Shown here: piece after piece, positions 20,222 through 28,950 of the stretch
Position numbering within the stretch: position 1 is the stretch's first letter
Layout of the letters: every line of letters starts with the position of its first letter
Source: Nakamurella endophytica
GTDB lineage: Bacteria > Actinomycetota > Actinomycetes > Mycobacteriales > Nakamurellaceae
Reading direction: 5' to 3'
Assembly (NCBI RefSeq): GCF_014646215.1
Contig: NZ_BMNA01000001.1
Span: 286,442-350,441 of the forward strand
Length of the DNA stretch: 64,000 nucleotides
Translations under genes and position numbers: made by a program
The notes under the pieces: generated by a model
Seen by the model: only the letters and a program-made list of their open reading frames with translations
Databases searched by the model: none
Told to the model about the DNA's origin: nothing

Positions 20222-20725
20222 GTGCGGCGCACCAGCTTCGCGGCGGACGAGTGTCCGATCGCCCGGGCCGCGGACGGCGTCGGCGACGTCTGGGGCGTGC
20301 TCGTGCTCCGCGAGATGTTCGACGGCTACCAGCGGTTCGACGAGCTGACCGGCCGCCTCGGGATCGCCCCGAACATGCTCAGCCGCCGTCTGGCCGCGCT
20401 GGTGGACGCCGGCCTCGTCGAGCGTCGCCGCTACAGCGACCGGCCGCCCCGCGACGAGTACGTGCTGACCCCGCTCGGCCACTCCTACCGAGCCGTGGTG
20501 GTGGCGCTGTTCGCCGTCACCACGGCGGCCACCGCACCGGCGAGCAGGCCGCTGCTGCTGGTCGACCGGGCGACGGGGCGGGAGGTCGAGCCGGTGCTGG
20601 TCGACCGCGCGACCGGCCGGGCCCTGGACGAGGTGGATGTGGAGTGGGTCGCCGGGCCCGGCGCCAGCCCGGGCATGCGCGCCCGGCGGGCCGAGGTGCA
20701 GCGCCGCCGGGCGGCCACCGGCTGA
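20222..20725 (+). CDS. HxlR-family transcriptional regulator
   Basis: 167 residues with a winged-helix HTH of the HxlR type. CPIARAADGVGDVWGVLVLREMF near the N-terminus is followed by FDELTGRLGIAPNMLSRRL and ALVDAGLVERRRYSDRPPRDEY, then YVLTPLG. The N-terminal Cys in the DECPIARA stretch is the position used for redox or electrophile sensing in many family members. It starts at a GTG one nt after the aldo/keto reductase stop, so it is co-transcribed and likely autoregulates through the palindrome at 19124-19138. The C-terminal 60 residues are of the type seen in longer HxlR proteins. Confidence 0.92.
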   Translation: MRRTSFAADECPIARAADGVGDVWGVLVLREMFDGYQRFDELTGRLGIAPNMLSRRLAALVDAGLVERRRYSDRPPRDEYVLTPLGHSYRAVVVALFAVTTAATAPASRPLLLVDRATGREVEPVLVDRATGRALDEVDVEWVAGPGASPGMRARRAEVQRRRAATG

Positions 20726-20753
20726 CGGCCGCGTCGCAACCGCCGGAAGCGGG

Positions 20754-20942
20754 TCAGGGCAGCAGCCAGAGCAAGGGCAGCAGCACCGCGGCGACCGCCG
20801 CGATCATCACCAGCACGACGGCGGCCCAGATCGCGACCAGGTCCCGGACGCGGACGTCCGGGCGATCCAGCCGCGCGGTCAGCTCCCTGAGCGCGGCCAG
20901 CGCGCGGCGGCCGAACCGGTGGGCGGACGCGCCATGGTCCAT
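20754..20942 (-). CDS. Small single-pass membrane protein
   Basis: A 62-residue open frame with a charged N-terminal half and one clear hydrophobic helix near the C-terminus (DLVAIWAAVVLVMIAAVAAV, then LLPLLWLLP). No ribosome site is obvious and I recognise no family. The amphipathic N-half and clean membrane helix are unlike the shadow frames around it, so it is reported as a probable hypothetical gene. It converges with the HxlR gene, 28 nt apart. Confidence 0.45.
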   Translation of the reverse strand: MDHGASAHRFGRRALAALRELTARLDRPDVRVRDLVAIWAAVVLVMIAAVAAVLLPLLWLLP

Positions 20943-21038
20943 GCCGGCACGGTAGCGCGGCCGGACCGGGGCCGCCTGCCGCAGCGCGCGTGCCGGGCGC
21001 TCGGGGTCCGGTCCGGCGCGCCGCCGTCCGCGGGCCGA

Positions 21039-22100
21039 TCAGCCGTCGCCGGCGGGCACCGGCACCGCCGGTCGCGGCACCCGGTCCGCGCCGCGGGGAC
21101 GGATCCGAGGGATGCCGGCCAGGGCCGGTGCGAGCGGCGTCCGCGCCACCAGCAGACCGGCCGCGAGGGGCAGCAGGAAGGCGACTGCCACCACGGCGGG
21201 CAGCGGCACGGCCGTCGTCCCGGGGGGTAGCGCGAGCAGGACGAACGGGTGCGCGGCGATCACCACCAGGCTCGGCGCGGTGACGGTCGCGAGCGCGGCA
21301 CCGAGCCGCGGCGGGATGCGGCGCACGGCGGTGGTCAGCGCGATCAGCGCCCCGCACAGGACGAGCGCCAGACCCACCGCCGGCAGCGGGAACTGCCCCA
21401 CCTTCATGTCCATCGGCCGGAAGTCGCCGGGCAGCAGCACCGCGACGGCGAAGGCGACCACCAGCGCGATCCCGGCCACGCCCGGCGACACCCACCGCCG
21501 CCCGCGGTCCTGCGCCCGGCGCACCGCGCGGCCGACGGCCATGAAGGCCAGCGCACCGGCGGCGGTCGCCACGCTGAGCGGTACCCGGGCCAGCTCGGCG
21601 CCCCACGCCACGTTGACCGCCAGGCCGCCGATGACCACCGTCCACCGCACCAGCACCCCGGCCCGGTCCAGCAGGCGGAACAGCACGGCAGCGACGAACA
21701 GGGCCGTGAAGAACCACATCGTCGTCCAGGGACGGGGGGCGTAGGACCCGCCGAGGACCACCGCCCGCGCCCACCCGGCGAGGTCCGCAGACGGCCACCG
21801 CACCGCCGCCAGGCCGACGGCGAGCAGGACCATCCACACCACGTACGGCAGGAGCAGCGACCGGGCCCGCTTGGCCGCCTCCTGCCGCACCAGGCGGCGG
21901 GTGGCGAAGAAGTAGCCGCTGATGACGAAGAACAGCGGCAGCCGCCAGCTCTGCAGGACCCGGTCGACGCCGTCGTCGTCGATGTAGACGTGCCCGACGA
22001 CGATGGCCAGGAGAGCGAGGAGCCGCAGGGCGTCGACCCCGGCCAGCCGCGCGCCCGCGGTGCCGGGCACGGCCGGCGGCGGGTGCGATCCGTGCTCCAC
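21039..22100 (-). CDS. Acyltransferase-3 family membrane protein
   Basis: 353 residues, about ten membrane helices. The start RLAGVDALRLLALLAIVVGH has the family's first-helix pattern with the catalytic-type His at its end. SWRLPLFFVISGYFFATRRL is the standard second motif. Such enzymes acetylate or succinylate extracellular sugars, lipids or peptides. The substrate is not evident and no glycan genes are adjacent. The start is a GTG at 22100 with a CACACT hexamer ending 6 nt upstream, suggesting a leaderless message. It is divergent from the alpha/beta hydrolase gene. Confidence 0.88.
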   Translation of the reverse strand: MEHGSHPPPAVPGTAGARLAGVDALRLLALLAIVVGHVYIDDDGVDRVLQSWRLPLFFVISGYFFATRRLVRQEAAKRARSLLLPYVVWMVLLAVGLAAVRWPSADLAGWARAVVLGGSYAPRPWTTMWFFTALFVAAVLFRLLDRAGVLVRWTVVIGGLAVNVAWGAELARVPLSVATAAGALAFMAVGRAVRRAQDRGRRWVSPGVAGIALVVAFAVAVLLPGDFRPMDMKVGQFPLPAVGLALVLCGALIALTTAVRRIPPRLGAALATVTAPSLVVIAAHPFVLLALPPGTTAVPLPAVVAVAFLLPLAAGLLVARTPLAPALAGIPRIRPRGADRVPRPAVPVPAGDG

Positions 22101-22473
22101 CGGAGGAGTGTGCGGGACGGATGTGCGCGTTGTGTGGCGGGCCGGTCACCGTCGCCCGACGGGGCGCGAGACGGCACCGGACGGCTGCGTCCGCCGGGTC
22201 GACGGCCACCCCATCGCCCGGCGTCCCGACCCCCGGCCGGTGACCGCCTACCTCCGGGAACCGGGTGCCGCCGTCCGCAGGCCCGCACCGTCCCGACCGA
22301 AATCGGCTGTCGGTGACCGCGGGAGCGCTGCTAGCTTGCCGGAACCTGACCGGACGACGAGGGGAGGTGGTACCCGTGCACGCAGCAGCGACAGGGGTGC
22401 TCCCCTCCAGGGTCACGGTCGGACGACGGGTCGTCCGGGAGCACCGATCCACGGCTCCCCGAAAGGCACGACC
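22101..22473. other. 373-bp divergent intergenic region
   Basis: It separates the acyltransferase and hydrolase starts. The hydrolase side has a -10-like TAGCTT at 22332-22337, leaving a leader of about 130 nt. That leader contains an 8-bp inverted repeat with a 2-nt loop (CGGACGAC GG GTCGTCCG, 22420-22437). A ribosome site GGGGAGG lies before a GTG at 22378, but the frame it opens looks like a shadow. No riboswitch class is recognised. Confidence 0.4.
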
Positions 22474-23211
22474 ATGCACGTCACGTCCCTGCGCCACCTC
22501 GACGGTGGCGTCCTCGAACGCGAATGGACGCTCGGCGACGTCCCCGGCATCCTCTGGACGCCGGCGCCCGCGTCGCCGCCCGCACCGCTCCCGCTGATCC
22601 TGCTGGGCCACCCCGGCGGCCTGCGGGCGATGTACCCCCGGCTGGCCGAGCGGGCCCGGCACTGCGCCGCGGCCGGCTACGCCGCAGCCACCCTGGAACT
22701 GCCCGGCAGCGGCGACCGACCCCGGTCCGCCGACCTCGAGCAGGCCCGCACCGAGCTGCGCCGCGCCGTGCAGGCCGGCGAGCCCGTCCCCGCCGACACC
22801 GTCGAACGGCTGGTCCTGCCGCTGGTCGAGACCTCGGTCCCGGAATGGCGAGCCGCCCTCGACGTCCTGCTCGAACTGCCCGAGCTCGGCGGACCGGTCG
22901 GCTGGTCGGGCGGCCTGATCTCCGTCGGCATCCGGCTGGCGGTGGTCGAGCCGCGCCTGGGCGCCGCGGTGCTGTTCGCCGGCAGCTTCGCCCCGCGCGC
23001 GTCGTTCGAGGACGCGCGAGAGGTCGCCATCCCGGTGCAGGTCCTGCTGCAGTGGGACGACGAGGGCAACGACCGGCAGCAGGCCCTGGACCTCTTCGAC
23101 GCGCTGGGGACCCGCCGGAAGACCCTCCACGCGAACATGGGCGGGCACACCGGCGTGCCTGCCTTCGAGGCGGACGAGGTGAACCGGTTCTTCGACCGGC
23201 ACCTCCGGTAG
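22474..23211 (+). CDS. Alpha/beta hydrolase (dienelactone-hydrolase-like)
   Basis: 245 residues from the ATG at 22474, with AAAGG about 8 nt upstream. The fold is seen in LILLGHPGGLRAMYPRL (oxyanion strand), the nucleophile elbow GWSGG near residue 149, the acid region QWDDEGNDRQQ and the His in MGGHTGVPAF. Together these give a Ser-Asp-His triad. The substrate is unknown. The gene stands alone with a structured leader and faces the GNAT/anmK operon tail by tail. Confidence 0.85.
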   Translation: MHVTSLRHLDGGVLEREWTLGDVPGILWTPAPASPPAPLPLILLGHPGGLRAMYPRLAERARHCAAAGYAAATLELPGSGDRPRSADLEQARTELRRAVQAGEPVPADTVERLVLPLVETSVPEWRAALDVLLELPELGGPVGWSGGLISVGIRLAVVEPRLGAAVLFAGSFAPRASFEDAREVAIPVQVLLQWDDEGNDRQQALDLFDALGTRRKTLHANMGGHTGVPAFEADEVNRFFDRHLR

Positions 23212-23232
23212 GACCGTCCCGGGCCGGCGCGG

Positions 23233-23848
23233 CTAGCCCGTCGCGCCGGCCCGGGAGGGCAGCGGGTGGTCGGGATCCCGCCGGTACCGCAGCTGCGGGA
23301 CACCCCAGGCCGGATCGGTCCAGGCGACGCCGGTCGACCGGAATCCGTACCGCTCGTACAGGGCCCGCGCCCGCCTTGTCCCGGAACACCCACAGCTCGA
23401 CGGCGGTGCGCCCGGCGGCACGCAGGTCGGCCACCGCGCGCTCCAGCAGCAGGCCGCCGATCCCCCGCCCGGCGGCGTCCGGGTGCACGTACAGGGACGC
23501 CAAGTAGCCGTCGTCCGCGGACCGCGGACCGGGCCGCCCGGGCGGAGCCGGATCGATGCCGTACCGGGCGACGCCGAGAACTGTTGCGACACCCGGCGGT
23601 TCGAGCCCGCCGGTGGCGACCACCGTCGCCAGCCCCGGCTGTGCCAGCAGGTCGGTCCAGCGCTCCGTCCACCGGTCGACGTCCAACCCGTCGAGGACGG
23701 CGTCGTCGACGACGCCCCGGTACCCGGCACGCCAGGCGGCGACGAAGACCTCGGCGATCGCCGCGGCGTCCTGCGGCGTGGCCGGCCGCAGCGACGGACG
23801 GGAGCCGGGAGGACGACCTGTCGGCGCACCGCCCGGCACGCCGGTCAC
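23233..23848 (-). pseudogene. GNAT N-acetyltransferase, frameshifted
   Basis: The gene starts at GTG 23848, overlapping the anmK stop by GTGA. It reads RPATPQDAAAIAEVFVAAW and then YLASLYVHPDAAGRGIGGLL, with the acetyl-CoA P-loop GRGIGG. After VELWVFRDK the homologous ending (ARALYERYGFRSTGVAWTD) is in another frame, so one base too many lies near 23366-23376 in a G/C-rich run. Corrected, it would be about 204 residues, normal for GNAT proteins. Its place behind anmK hints at a modification step on cell-wall sugars or peptides, but that is only context. Sequencing error cannot be excluded. Confidence 0.75.
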
Positions 23849-25011
23849 CGCTGGACGACCAGCCGGGCCGGTGCCCGCGGCGCCGGTTCCGGCAGCCGCA
23901 GCGGCTCCGCCCCCGGGGTGATCGACCCCAGCACCGACGGGGCGGAGGCACCGGTGGCGGACGGGATGGTGCCGGGCAGGCCGTGCACGGTGAGCCAGCC
24001 GAGGACGGCGAACAGGTACGCCTCCTTGGCCTGCGCCGGGATGCCGACGTCGTCCACCGTGCGGACCTCCGCCGGCGCGGACAGGGCGGCGATCCGGGCC
24101 ATCAGCACCGGGTTGCGGACGCCTCCGCCCGAGACCACCAGCTCGTCGAGCCGGTGCCGGCGGGCTGCCTCGGCGACCAGCACGGCGGTCAGCTCGGTGA
24201 GTGTCGCGACCAGGTCGTCCACGGCGATCTCGCGACCGGCGAGCAGTGCCGGCACGTACTCCGGGTGGAACAGCTCCTTGCCGGTCGACTTGGGGATCGG
24301 CTGGGCGTAGTACGGCTCGGCCAGCAGTGCGGAGAGCAGGTCGTGGTCGACCCGGCCGGCGGCCGCCCGTCGGCCGTCGGTGTCCATGCGTTCCGCGCCG
24401 CCGGTGTGCCGGCTGACCGCGCTGTCCATCAGGGCGCTCGCCGGCCCGAGGTCGTAGGCGAGCACCGCGCCGTCGTCGGACCGGACGCTGATGTTCGCGA
24501 TGCCGCCCAGGTTCAGTGCACCCCGGCGCCGCTCGCCCGAGAGCAGCAGCAGCGCATCGAGCGTCGACGCCAGCGGCGCGGCCTGCCCGCCGCGGGTGAT
24601 GTCCCGCGTCCGCAGGTCCGACACCACCGGACGGCCGGTCGCCTCCGCGATCCACGCGGCGGCGCCGAGCTGCAGGGTGCCGAGCGCCCGCCCGTCCTCG
24701 ACCCAGTGGTAGACGGTCTGCCCGTGCGACACCACGAGATCCGCCCGGCCGCCGGCCACCCGGTCGTCGGCCTCCGTGGCGACGCTGCCGAACAGCCGGC
24801 CGATCTCGGTGTCCAGCCGGCACACGTCGGCCATGCTGGTGCTCGCGGGTGGCAGCGCCGCAGCGATGCGACCCCGAAGCTCGTCCGGCACGTCCCGGCT
24901 GACCAGGCCGAGCGGCCGCAGCACCAGGTCGGCACCGTCCTGCCACAACTCGGCGACGGCGGCATCGACCGCGTCGTAGGAGGTGCCGCTCATCAGCCCG
25001 ATCACCGTCAT
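23845..25011 (-). CDS. anmK: Anhydro-N-acetylmuramic acid kinase
   Basis: 388 residues from ATG 25011. TVIGLMSGTSYDAVDAAVAE is the AnmK N-terminus with the phosphate-binding GTS motif. VSHGQTVYHW, GALNLGGIANISV and LVVSGGGVRNPVLMARI are further family signatures. The enzyme opens and phosphorylates 1,6-anhydro-MurNAc with ATP to give MurNAc-6-phosphate in the cytoplasm. That product is the substrate of MurQ, encoded 8 kb away in the divergent operon. It overlaps the serine hydrolase gene by 4 bp (ATGA) and the GNAT by GTGA, so the three are one operon. Confidence 0.96.
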   Translation of the reverse strand: MTVIGLMSGTSYDAVDAAVAELWQDGADLVLRPLGLVSRDVPDELRGRIAAALPPASTSMADVCRLDTEIGRLFGSVATEADDRVAGGRADLVVSHGQTVYHWVEDGRALGTLQLGAAAWIAEATGRPVVSDLRTRDITRGGQAAPLASTLDALLLLSGERRRGALNLGGIANISVRSDDGAVLAYDLGPASALMDSAVSRHTGGAERMDTDGRRAAAGRVDHDLLSALLAEPYYAQPIPKSTGKELFHPEYVPALLAGREIAVDDLVATLTELTAVLVAEAARRHRLDELVVSGGGVRNPVLMARIAALSAPAEVRTVDDVGIPAQAKEAYLFAVLGWLTVHGLPGTIPSATGASAPSVLGSITPGAEPLRLPEPAPRAPARLVVQR

Positions 25012-26216
25012 CCGCACCGGCGTACCCCGTTCCTGGCAGTGTCCTCCGCGACGGGGCCGTCCGGCCCGTCGCGCCCGGGCAGCACGGCGGCGAGCGCCCG
25101 CTGCCACAACTGTTCCGTCGGCACCGGTGTCGGCCTCCCGTGCAGCCGATTGGTCACCAGGACGACGGTCCGGTGCAGGCGCGGCACCACACCCACCGCC
25201 ACGCCGGGAAAGCCGGTGTGCCCCAGCACCGGTCCTGCCGGCCCACCGGGCCAGACCCGCAACCCCAGCGCCTGGGTGGGGTCGGGGCCGGCCGTGAAGA
25301 AGGCCCGCACGGTGTCCCGGCCCAGCGGCCCGTCGCCGCACAGCGAGTCCAGCCACGCCGCGCCCACGGCGACGAGATCGCTCACCGTGGAGAACAGGCC
25401 GGCGTGCCCCGCGGTCACCCCCGTCCCGGGACGGGCGCCCCAGGCGTGGAAGGCGTTGCCGTCGTTGACCTCTCCCACCAGGACGTGCCGGCGCCAGCCG
25501 CCGAGCGGCGCGGCCGCGGTCGGCGTCACCGGGTAGGGCCGCCCGGTGGCCACCATCTCCCGCTCCACGACGTCGCCGGCGGACGACGCCGCGACCGGGC
25601 CGCCCGGCGCCGGCGCGCCGGCGGTCGTCGTGGTCAGGCCCAGCGGTCCCGTCACCAGCCGCGCCACGGCCTCGCCGAGCGGGCACCCGGCGACGGCGGC
25701 GACGACCGCGCCCAGCACCATGAAGCCCAGGTCCGAGTAGTGCCGCGCGGCACCGGACCGGTACCGCAGCGGCAACCCGGCGGCGGTGCTCAGCGGCGGC
25801 CCGTCCTCGAGGTAGAGCGGCCACCACTCCCACAGCCCGGCCCGGTGCTGCAGCAGGTCGGAGATACGGGCCGCGCCCACCGGTGTCGTCGCCAGCGCGG
25901 GCAGGTACCGGCCGGCCCGGTCGTCGAGACCGACCTCGCCGCGGTCCACCAGGACCATCAGCGCGGTGGTGGTGCCGACCACCTTGGTGACCGATCCCAG
26001 GTCGGTGCGGACGGACAGGTCCATGGGCACGGCAGGCCGGCCGTCCCCGCCCAGGTCCGCGAATCCGTCCGCGCACCAGTCGGTCCCGGCGCCACCGCGA
26101 CCGCCGGCCGACGCCACCACGGCACCGGGCGGGCCGCCGTCGACCGCCAGCACGGCACGCACGGCCGCCGCCGGGCCGGAGCCGTCCACGGGCGTGCGCG
26201 CGCCGTCGAGGTGCAT
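25008..26216 (-). CDS. Serine hydrolase, beta-lactamase/class C fold (possible AmiE-like amidase)
   Basis: 402 residues from ATG 26216 (a GTG at 26222 is the alternative). SVTK at about residues 75-78 (DLGSVTKVVGT) is the SxxK nucleophile motif, YSD in HYSDLGFMVLGAVV the second motif, and HTG in GPVLGHTGFPGVAV the third. No signal peptide is seen, so it should be cytoplasmic. B. subtilis AmiE (YbbE), a MurNAc-L-Ala amidase in the muropeptide-rescue cluster, belongs to this family and sits beside MurQ/MurR genes. The same job, removing the stem peptide from imported muropeptides, is inferred here. A -10 box (TAACCT) ends 6 nt before the ATG, so the mRNA is probably leaderless. Confidence 0.88.
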   Translation of the reverse strand: MHLDGARTPVDGSGPAAAVRAVLAVDGGPPGAVVASAGGRGGAGTDWCADGFADLGGDGRPAVPMDLSVRTDLGSVTKVVGTTTALMVLVDRGEVGLDDRAGRYLPALATTPVGAARISDLLQHRAGLWEWWPLYLEDGPPLSTAAGLPLRYRSGAARHYSDLGFMVLGAVVAAVAGCPLGEAVARLVTGPLGLTTTTAGAPAPGGPVAASSAGDVVEREMVATGRPYPVTPTAAAPLGGWRRHVLVGEVNDGNAFHAWGARPGTGVTAGHAGLFSTVSDLVAVGAAWLDSLCGDGPLGRDTVRAFFTAGPDPTQALGLRVWPGGPAGPVLGHTGFPGVAVGVVPRLHRTVVLVTNRLHGRPTPVPTEQLWQRALAAVLPGRDGPDGPVAEDTARNGVRRCG

Positions 26217-26300
26217 CGGCACAGGTTAATCGCTCACCTCTTGTCCGCAACTCAGGTCAACGGCTAACCTGCCCCGATCCACCGCCCGTCAGGAGGCACC
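26217..26300. promoter_or_regulatory. Divergent promoter of the muropeptide salvage locus
   Basis: Two -10 boxes mirror each other: TAACCT on the plus strand at 26265-26270, with TTGTCC 18 bp upstream (26241-26246), and TAACCT on the minus strand at 26228-26223, with TTGCGG 16 bp upstream (26250-26245). The -35 boxes overlap, so a single bound regulator, most likely the RpiR protein encoded at 31982, could control both directions. Confidence 0.6.
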
Positions 26301-27977
26301 GTGATCCCCACCCACACCCGCAGCCGCGGCCGCACGATCCACCGCAGAGTGCTGACCGGCGCTGCGGCGGGCGTGCTGCTCCTCGCGGCGGCCTGCGCAC
26401 CGGCGGGATCCTCGTCGGCCTCGTCCTCGTCGTCCTCGTCGTCCTCGGCGTCCTCGTCGAGCGGCGCCCCGTCCTCGGGCACGGGTTCGTCGACCGCCTC
26501 GGGCGGCTCCGCGACCGGCTCGGCGACGGGCACGCCGACCGGCGGCGGCACGTCGGGCGGGACCGTGGTGGTCGCCCGCACCGGCGACATCGACCAGCTC
26601 GACCCGCAGAAGGCCACCGCCTTCCAGACCGTGGAGACGCTGAGCCTGGTCTACGGCCGGCTGGTGGCGCTCGACCAGGACGGCAAGCTCGTCCCCGACC
26701 TGGCGTCGAAGTGGAGCACCTCCGCCGACGGCAAGACCCTGAGCTTCACGCTGCGGTCCGGCGTGAGCTGGCAGGACGGCGACCCGTTCACCGCCGCCGA
26801 CGTCAAGGCCTCGCTCGAGCGCATCCTGGACGAGAAGACCGCGGCGGTCGCGCGGTCGAACCTGTCCTCGATCACCAAGATCGACGCCGCCGACGGCACG
26901 GTGACGCTGACGCTGTCCGGGCCGTCGACCGCGCTGCTGTACTCGTTGGCGTCGGTGAACGCGGCGATCCTGCACGACAAGGACATCCAGGCCAACACCA
27001 TCGCCAAGACCCCGGACGGCACCGGCCCGTTCTCCTGGAAGAGCTGGGCGCAGGGCCAGCAGGTCGTGCTGGCGGCCAACCCGTCGTACTGGGCGGGCGC
27101 GCCGAAGATCGGCACCGTGCAGTTCCGGGTGATCCCCGCCGAGTCGTCGATCGTGTCGGGCATGAAGGCCGGCGCCTTCCAGATCGGCCTGCTCTCCGAC
27201 CCGACGGTGGCCGACAACGCCGGCAGCTCCGACCGTTTCCAGCTGGTCAAGCAGCCGACGCTGGCCTACCACGCGCTCATGCTGAACGGGCGGCGTGGAC
27301 CGCTGCAGAAGCTCGAGGTGCGCCAGGCCATCGCCTGCGCGGTGGACCGCGACCAGGTCGTCAAGACCGCGGCCAACGGCGACGGCACCGTCACCGGGCC
27401 GATCACCAGCCCGGGCTTCAGCTACTCGCCCACCGAGGGCCTGCCGTGCACCCCGGGCGACACCGCCGCGGCGAAGAAGATGCTCGCCGACGCCGGCTAC
27501 CCGGACGGGTTCTCACTGCACACCATCGTCGAGACCGGCGAGTACGCCACGGCCGTCGCGGAGGGGCAGAACCTGCAGGCCCAGCTCAAGGCCATCGGCG
27601 TCACCCTGGACCTGCAGCAGCTGACCACCGATCCGTACGTCAAGGCCTGGCTGGCGGCCGACTTCGACGCCGCGGTGGCGCTGAACGGCGGCAGCTACGA
27701 CCCGTACCTGATGTACGGGCGGTACTTCACCCAGGGCGGCAGCCTGTCCGGCCCCGCCGGGCTCGAGTCGCCGACGCTGGCCTCGCTGCTCGTCAAGGGC
27801 AACACCTCCACCGACGACGCGCAGCGCCAGACCACCTACCGCGACCTGCAGCAGGAGCTGCTGAAGGAGTCGCCGTGGGTGTGGCTGTTCCGCAGCCAGG
27901 ACTTCTACCTGGTGGGCAGCGGCGTCTCGTTCACCCCGCGGGCCGACGGGCTGCTGTCCTCGCTCGCGGCGTCCTGA
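26301..27977 (+). CDS. Family-5 solute-binding lipoprotein of the putative muropeptide importer
   Basis: 558 residues starting at a GTG with AGGAGG 4-5 nt upstream. Signal peptide with lipobox LAAAC at about residues 28-32, then a long Ser/Ala/Thr/Gly linker to about residue 88. The SBP_bac_5 domain follows: DIDQLDPQKATAFQTVETL, FTLRSGVSWQDGDPFTAADV and WAGAPKIGTVQFRVIP. E. coli MppA, which binds murein tripeptide, and OppA are in this family. It is the first gene of a complete SBP-permease-permease-ATPase-ATPase-regulator-murQ operon. Ligand preference for MurNAc-peptides is inferred from the operon and is not visible in the sequence. Confidence 0.93.
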   Translation: MIPTHTRSRGRTIHRRVLTGAAAGVLLLAAACAPAGSSSASSSSSSSSSASSSSGAPSSGTGSSTASGGSATGSATGTPTGGGTSGGTVVVARTGDIDQLDPQKATAFQTVETLSLVYGRLVALDQDGKLVPDLASKWSTSADGKTLSFTLRSGVSWQDGDPFTAADVKASLERILDEKTAAVARSNLSSITKIDAADGTVTLTLSGPSTALLYSLASVNAAILHDKDIQANTIAKTPDGTGPFSWKSWAQGQQVVLAANPSYWAGAPKIGTVQFRVIPAESSIVSGMKAGAFQIGLLSDPTVADNAGSSDRFQLVKQPTLAYHALMLNGRRGPLQKLEVRQAIACAVDRDQVVKTAANGDGTVTGPITSPGFSYSPTEGLPCTPGDTAAAKKMLADAGYPDGFSLHTIVETGEYATAVAEGQNLQAQLKAIGVTLDLQQLTTDPYVKAWLAADFDAAVALNGGSYDPYLMYGRYFTQGGSLSGPAGLESPTLASLLVKGNTSTDDAQRQTTYRDLQQELLKESPWVWLFRSQDFYLVGSGVSFTPRADGLLSSLAAS

Positions 27978-27990
27978 CCAGGGCCCGGCG

Positions 27991-28950
27991 ATGACGTGGC
28001 GGTGGGCGGGAGCCCGGCTCGGCGGAGCGGTCCTCACGCTGTTCGGCGTGACGATCGTGGTGTTCGTCGTGCTCCGGGCCATCCCGGGTGACGCCATCAC
28101 GTCCTCGCTGGGCATCGAGTCCGGCACCCTGACACCCGCCCAGACCCAGGCGCTGACCCTCTACTACGGGCTCGACAAGCCGTGGTACGTGCAGTTCTTC
28201 GCCTGGGTCGGGCAGGTGTTGCGGGGCAACCTCGGCGTCTCGCTGACGTCGGGCAACACCGTCGGGTCGCTGATCGGCGCCGCGCTGCCGGTCACCGTCG
28301 AGCTCGCGGTGCTGGCGGCGATCATCGGCACGGTGATCGGGGTGCTGCTCGGCACGCTGGCCGGCAGCGGCCCCGGCCGCGCCCGGGACGGCGTCACCCA
28401 GGGCGTCGGCCTGCTCGGACTGGCGGTGCCCGAGTTCGTGCTCGGCATCCTGATGGTGGCGTTCCTGGCGGCGCGCTTCGACTACTTCCCCGACACCAGC
28501 ACGTTCGTCCCGATCACCACGTCGTTCTCGGCCAACATGAGCCAGATGCTGTACCCGGCACTGGTGCTGGCCGTCGGCTTCGCCGCCAACGTCATGCGCA
28601 CCACCCGCAGCGAGTACGTCGAGGTGGCGCAGGCCGACTTCGTCCGGACCGCCCGCGGCAAGGGTCTGGCGCCGGGCCGCATCCGCTTCGCGCACATCCT
28701 GCGCAACGCCGGCATCCCGATCCTCACGGTGACCGGCATCCAGTTCGGCTACCTGCTGGGCGGCACGGTGATCATCGAGCAGATCTTCGCGCTGCCCGGC
28801 CTGGGCCGGCTGCTGTTCACGGCGATCACCAACCACGACTACCCGATCGTGCAGAGCAGCGTGCTGGTGGTCGCCGTCGCCTTCGTCCTGGTCAACCTGC
28901 TGGTCGACCTGGCCTACCGGGCCGTCGACCCGAGAGTGCGGCAAGCGTGA
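27991..28950 (+). CDS. ABC transporter permease, DppB/OppB family
   Basis: 319 residues, the normal length for OppB, unlike the enlarged one at 1874-3418. The N-terminal helix (GGAVLTLFGVTIVVFVVLRA) with IPGD, about six membrane segments, the EAA loop ARGKGLAPGRIRFAHILRNA and LLGGTVIIEQIFALPGLGRL are all as in the family. It starts 13 nt after the binding-protein stop and overlaps the next permease by GTGA. It forms half of the membrane channel of the importer. Confidence 0.94.
   Translation: MTWRWAGARLGGAVLTLFGVTIVVFVVLRAIPGDAITSSLGIESGTLTPAQTQALTLYYGLDKPWYVQFFAWVGQVLRGNLGVSLTSGNTVGSLIGAALPVTVELAVLAAIIGTVIGVLLGTLAGSGPGRARDGVTQGVGLLGLAVPEFVLGILMVAFLAARFDYFPDTSTFVPITTSFSANMSQMLYPALVLAVGFAANVMRTTRSEYVEVAQADFVRTARGKGLAPGRIRFAHILRNAGIPILTVTGIQFGYLLGGTVIIEQIFALPGLGRLLFTAITNHDYPIVQSSVLVVAVAFVLVNLLVDLAYRAVDPRVRQA

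Noticed and set aside
22376-22597. Small upstream frame with a good ribosome site before the alpha/beta hydrolase
   Set aside because: It has no recognisable sequence and runs far into the hydrolase in another frame, unlike a typical leader peptide.
23233-23829. Independent 198-residue gene in the frame ending at 23233
   Set aside because: Its N-terminal two thirds are nonsense; only its end matches the GNAT C-terminus, which is explained by a frameshift.
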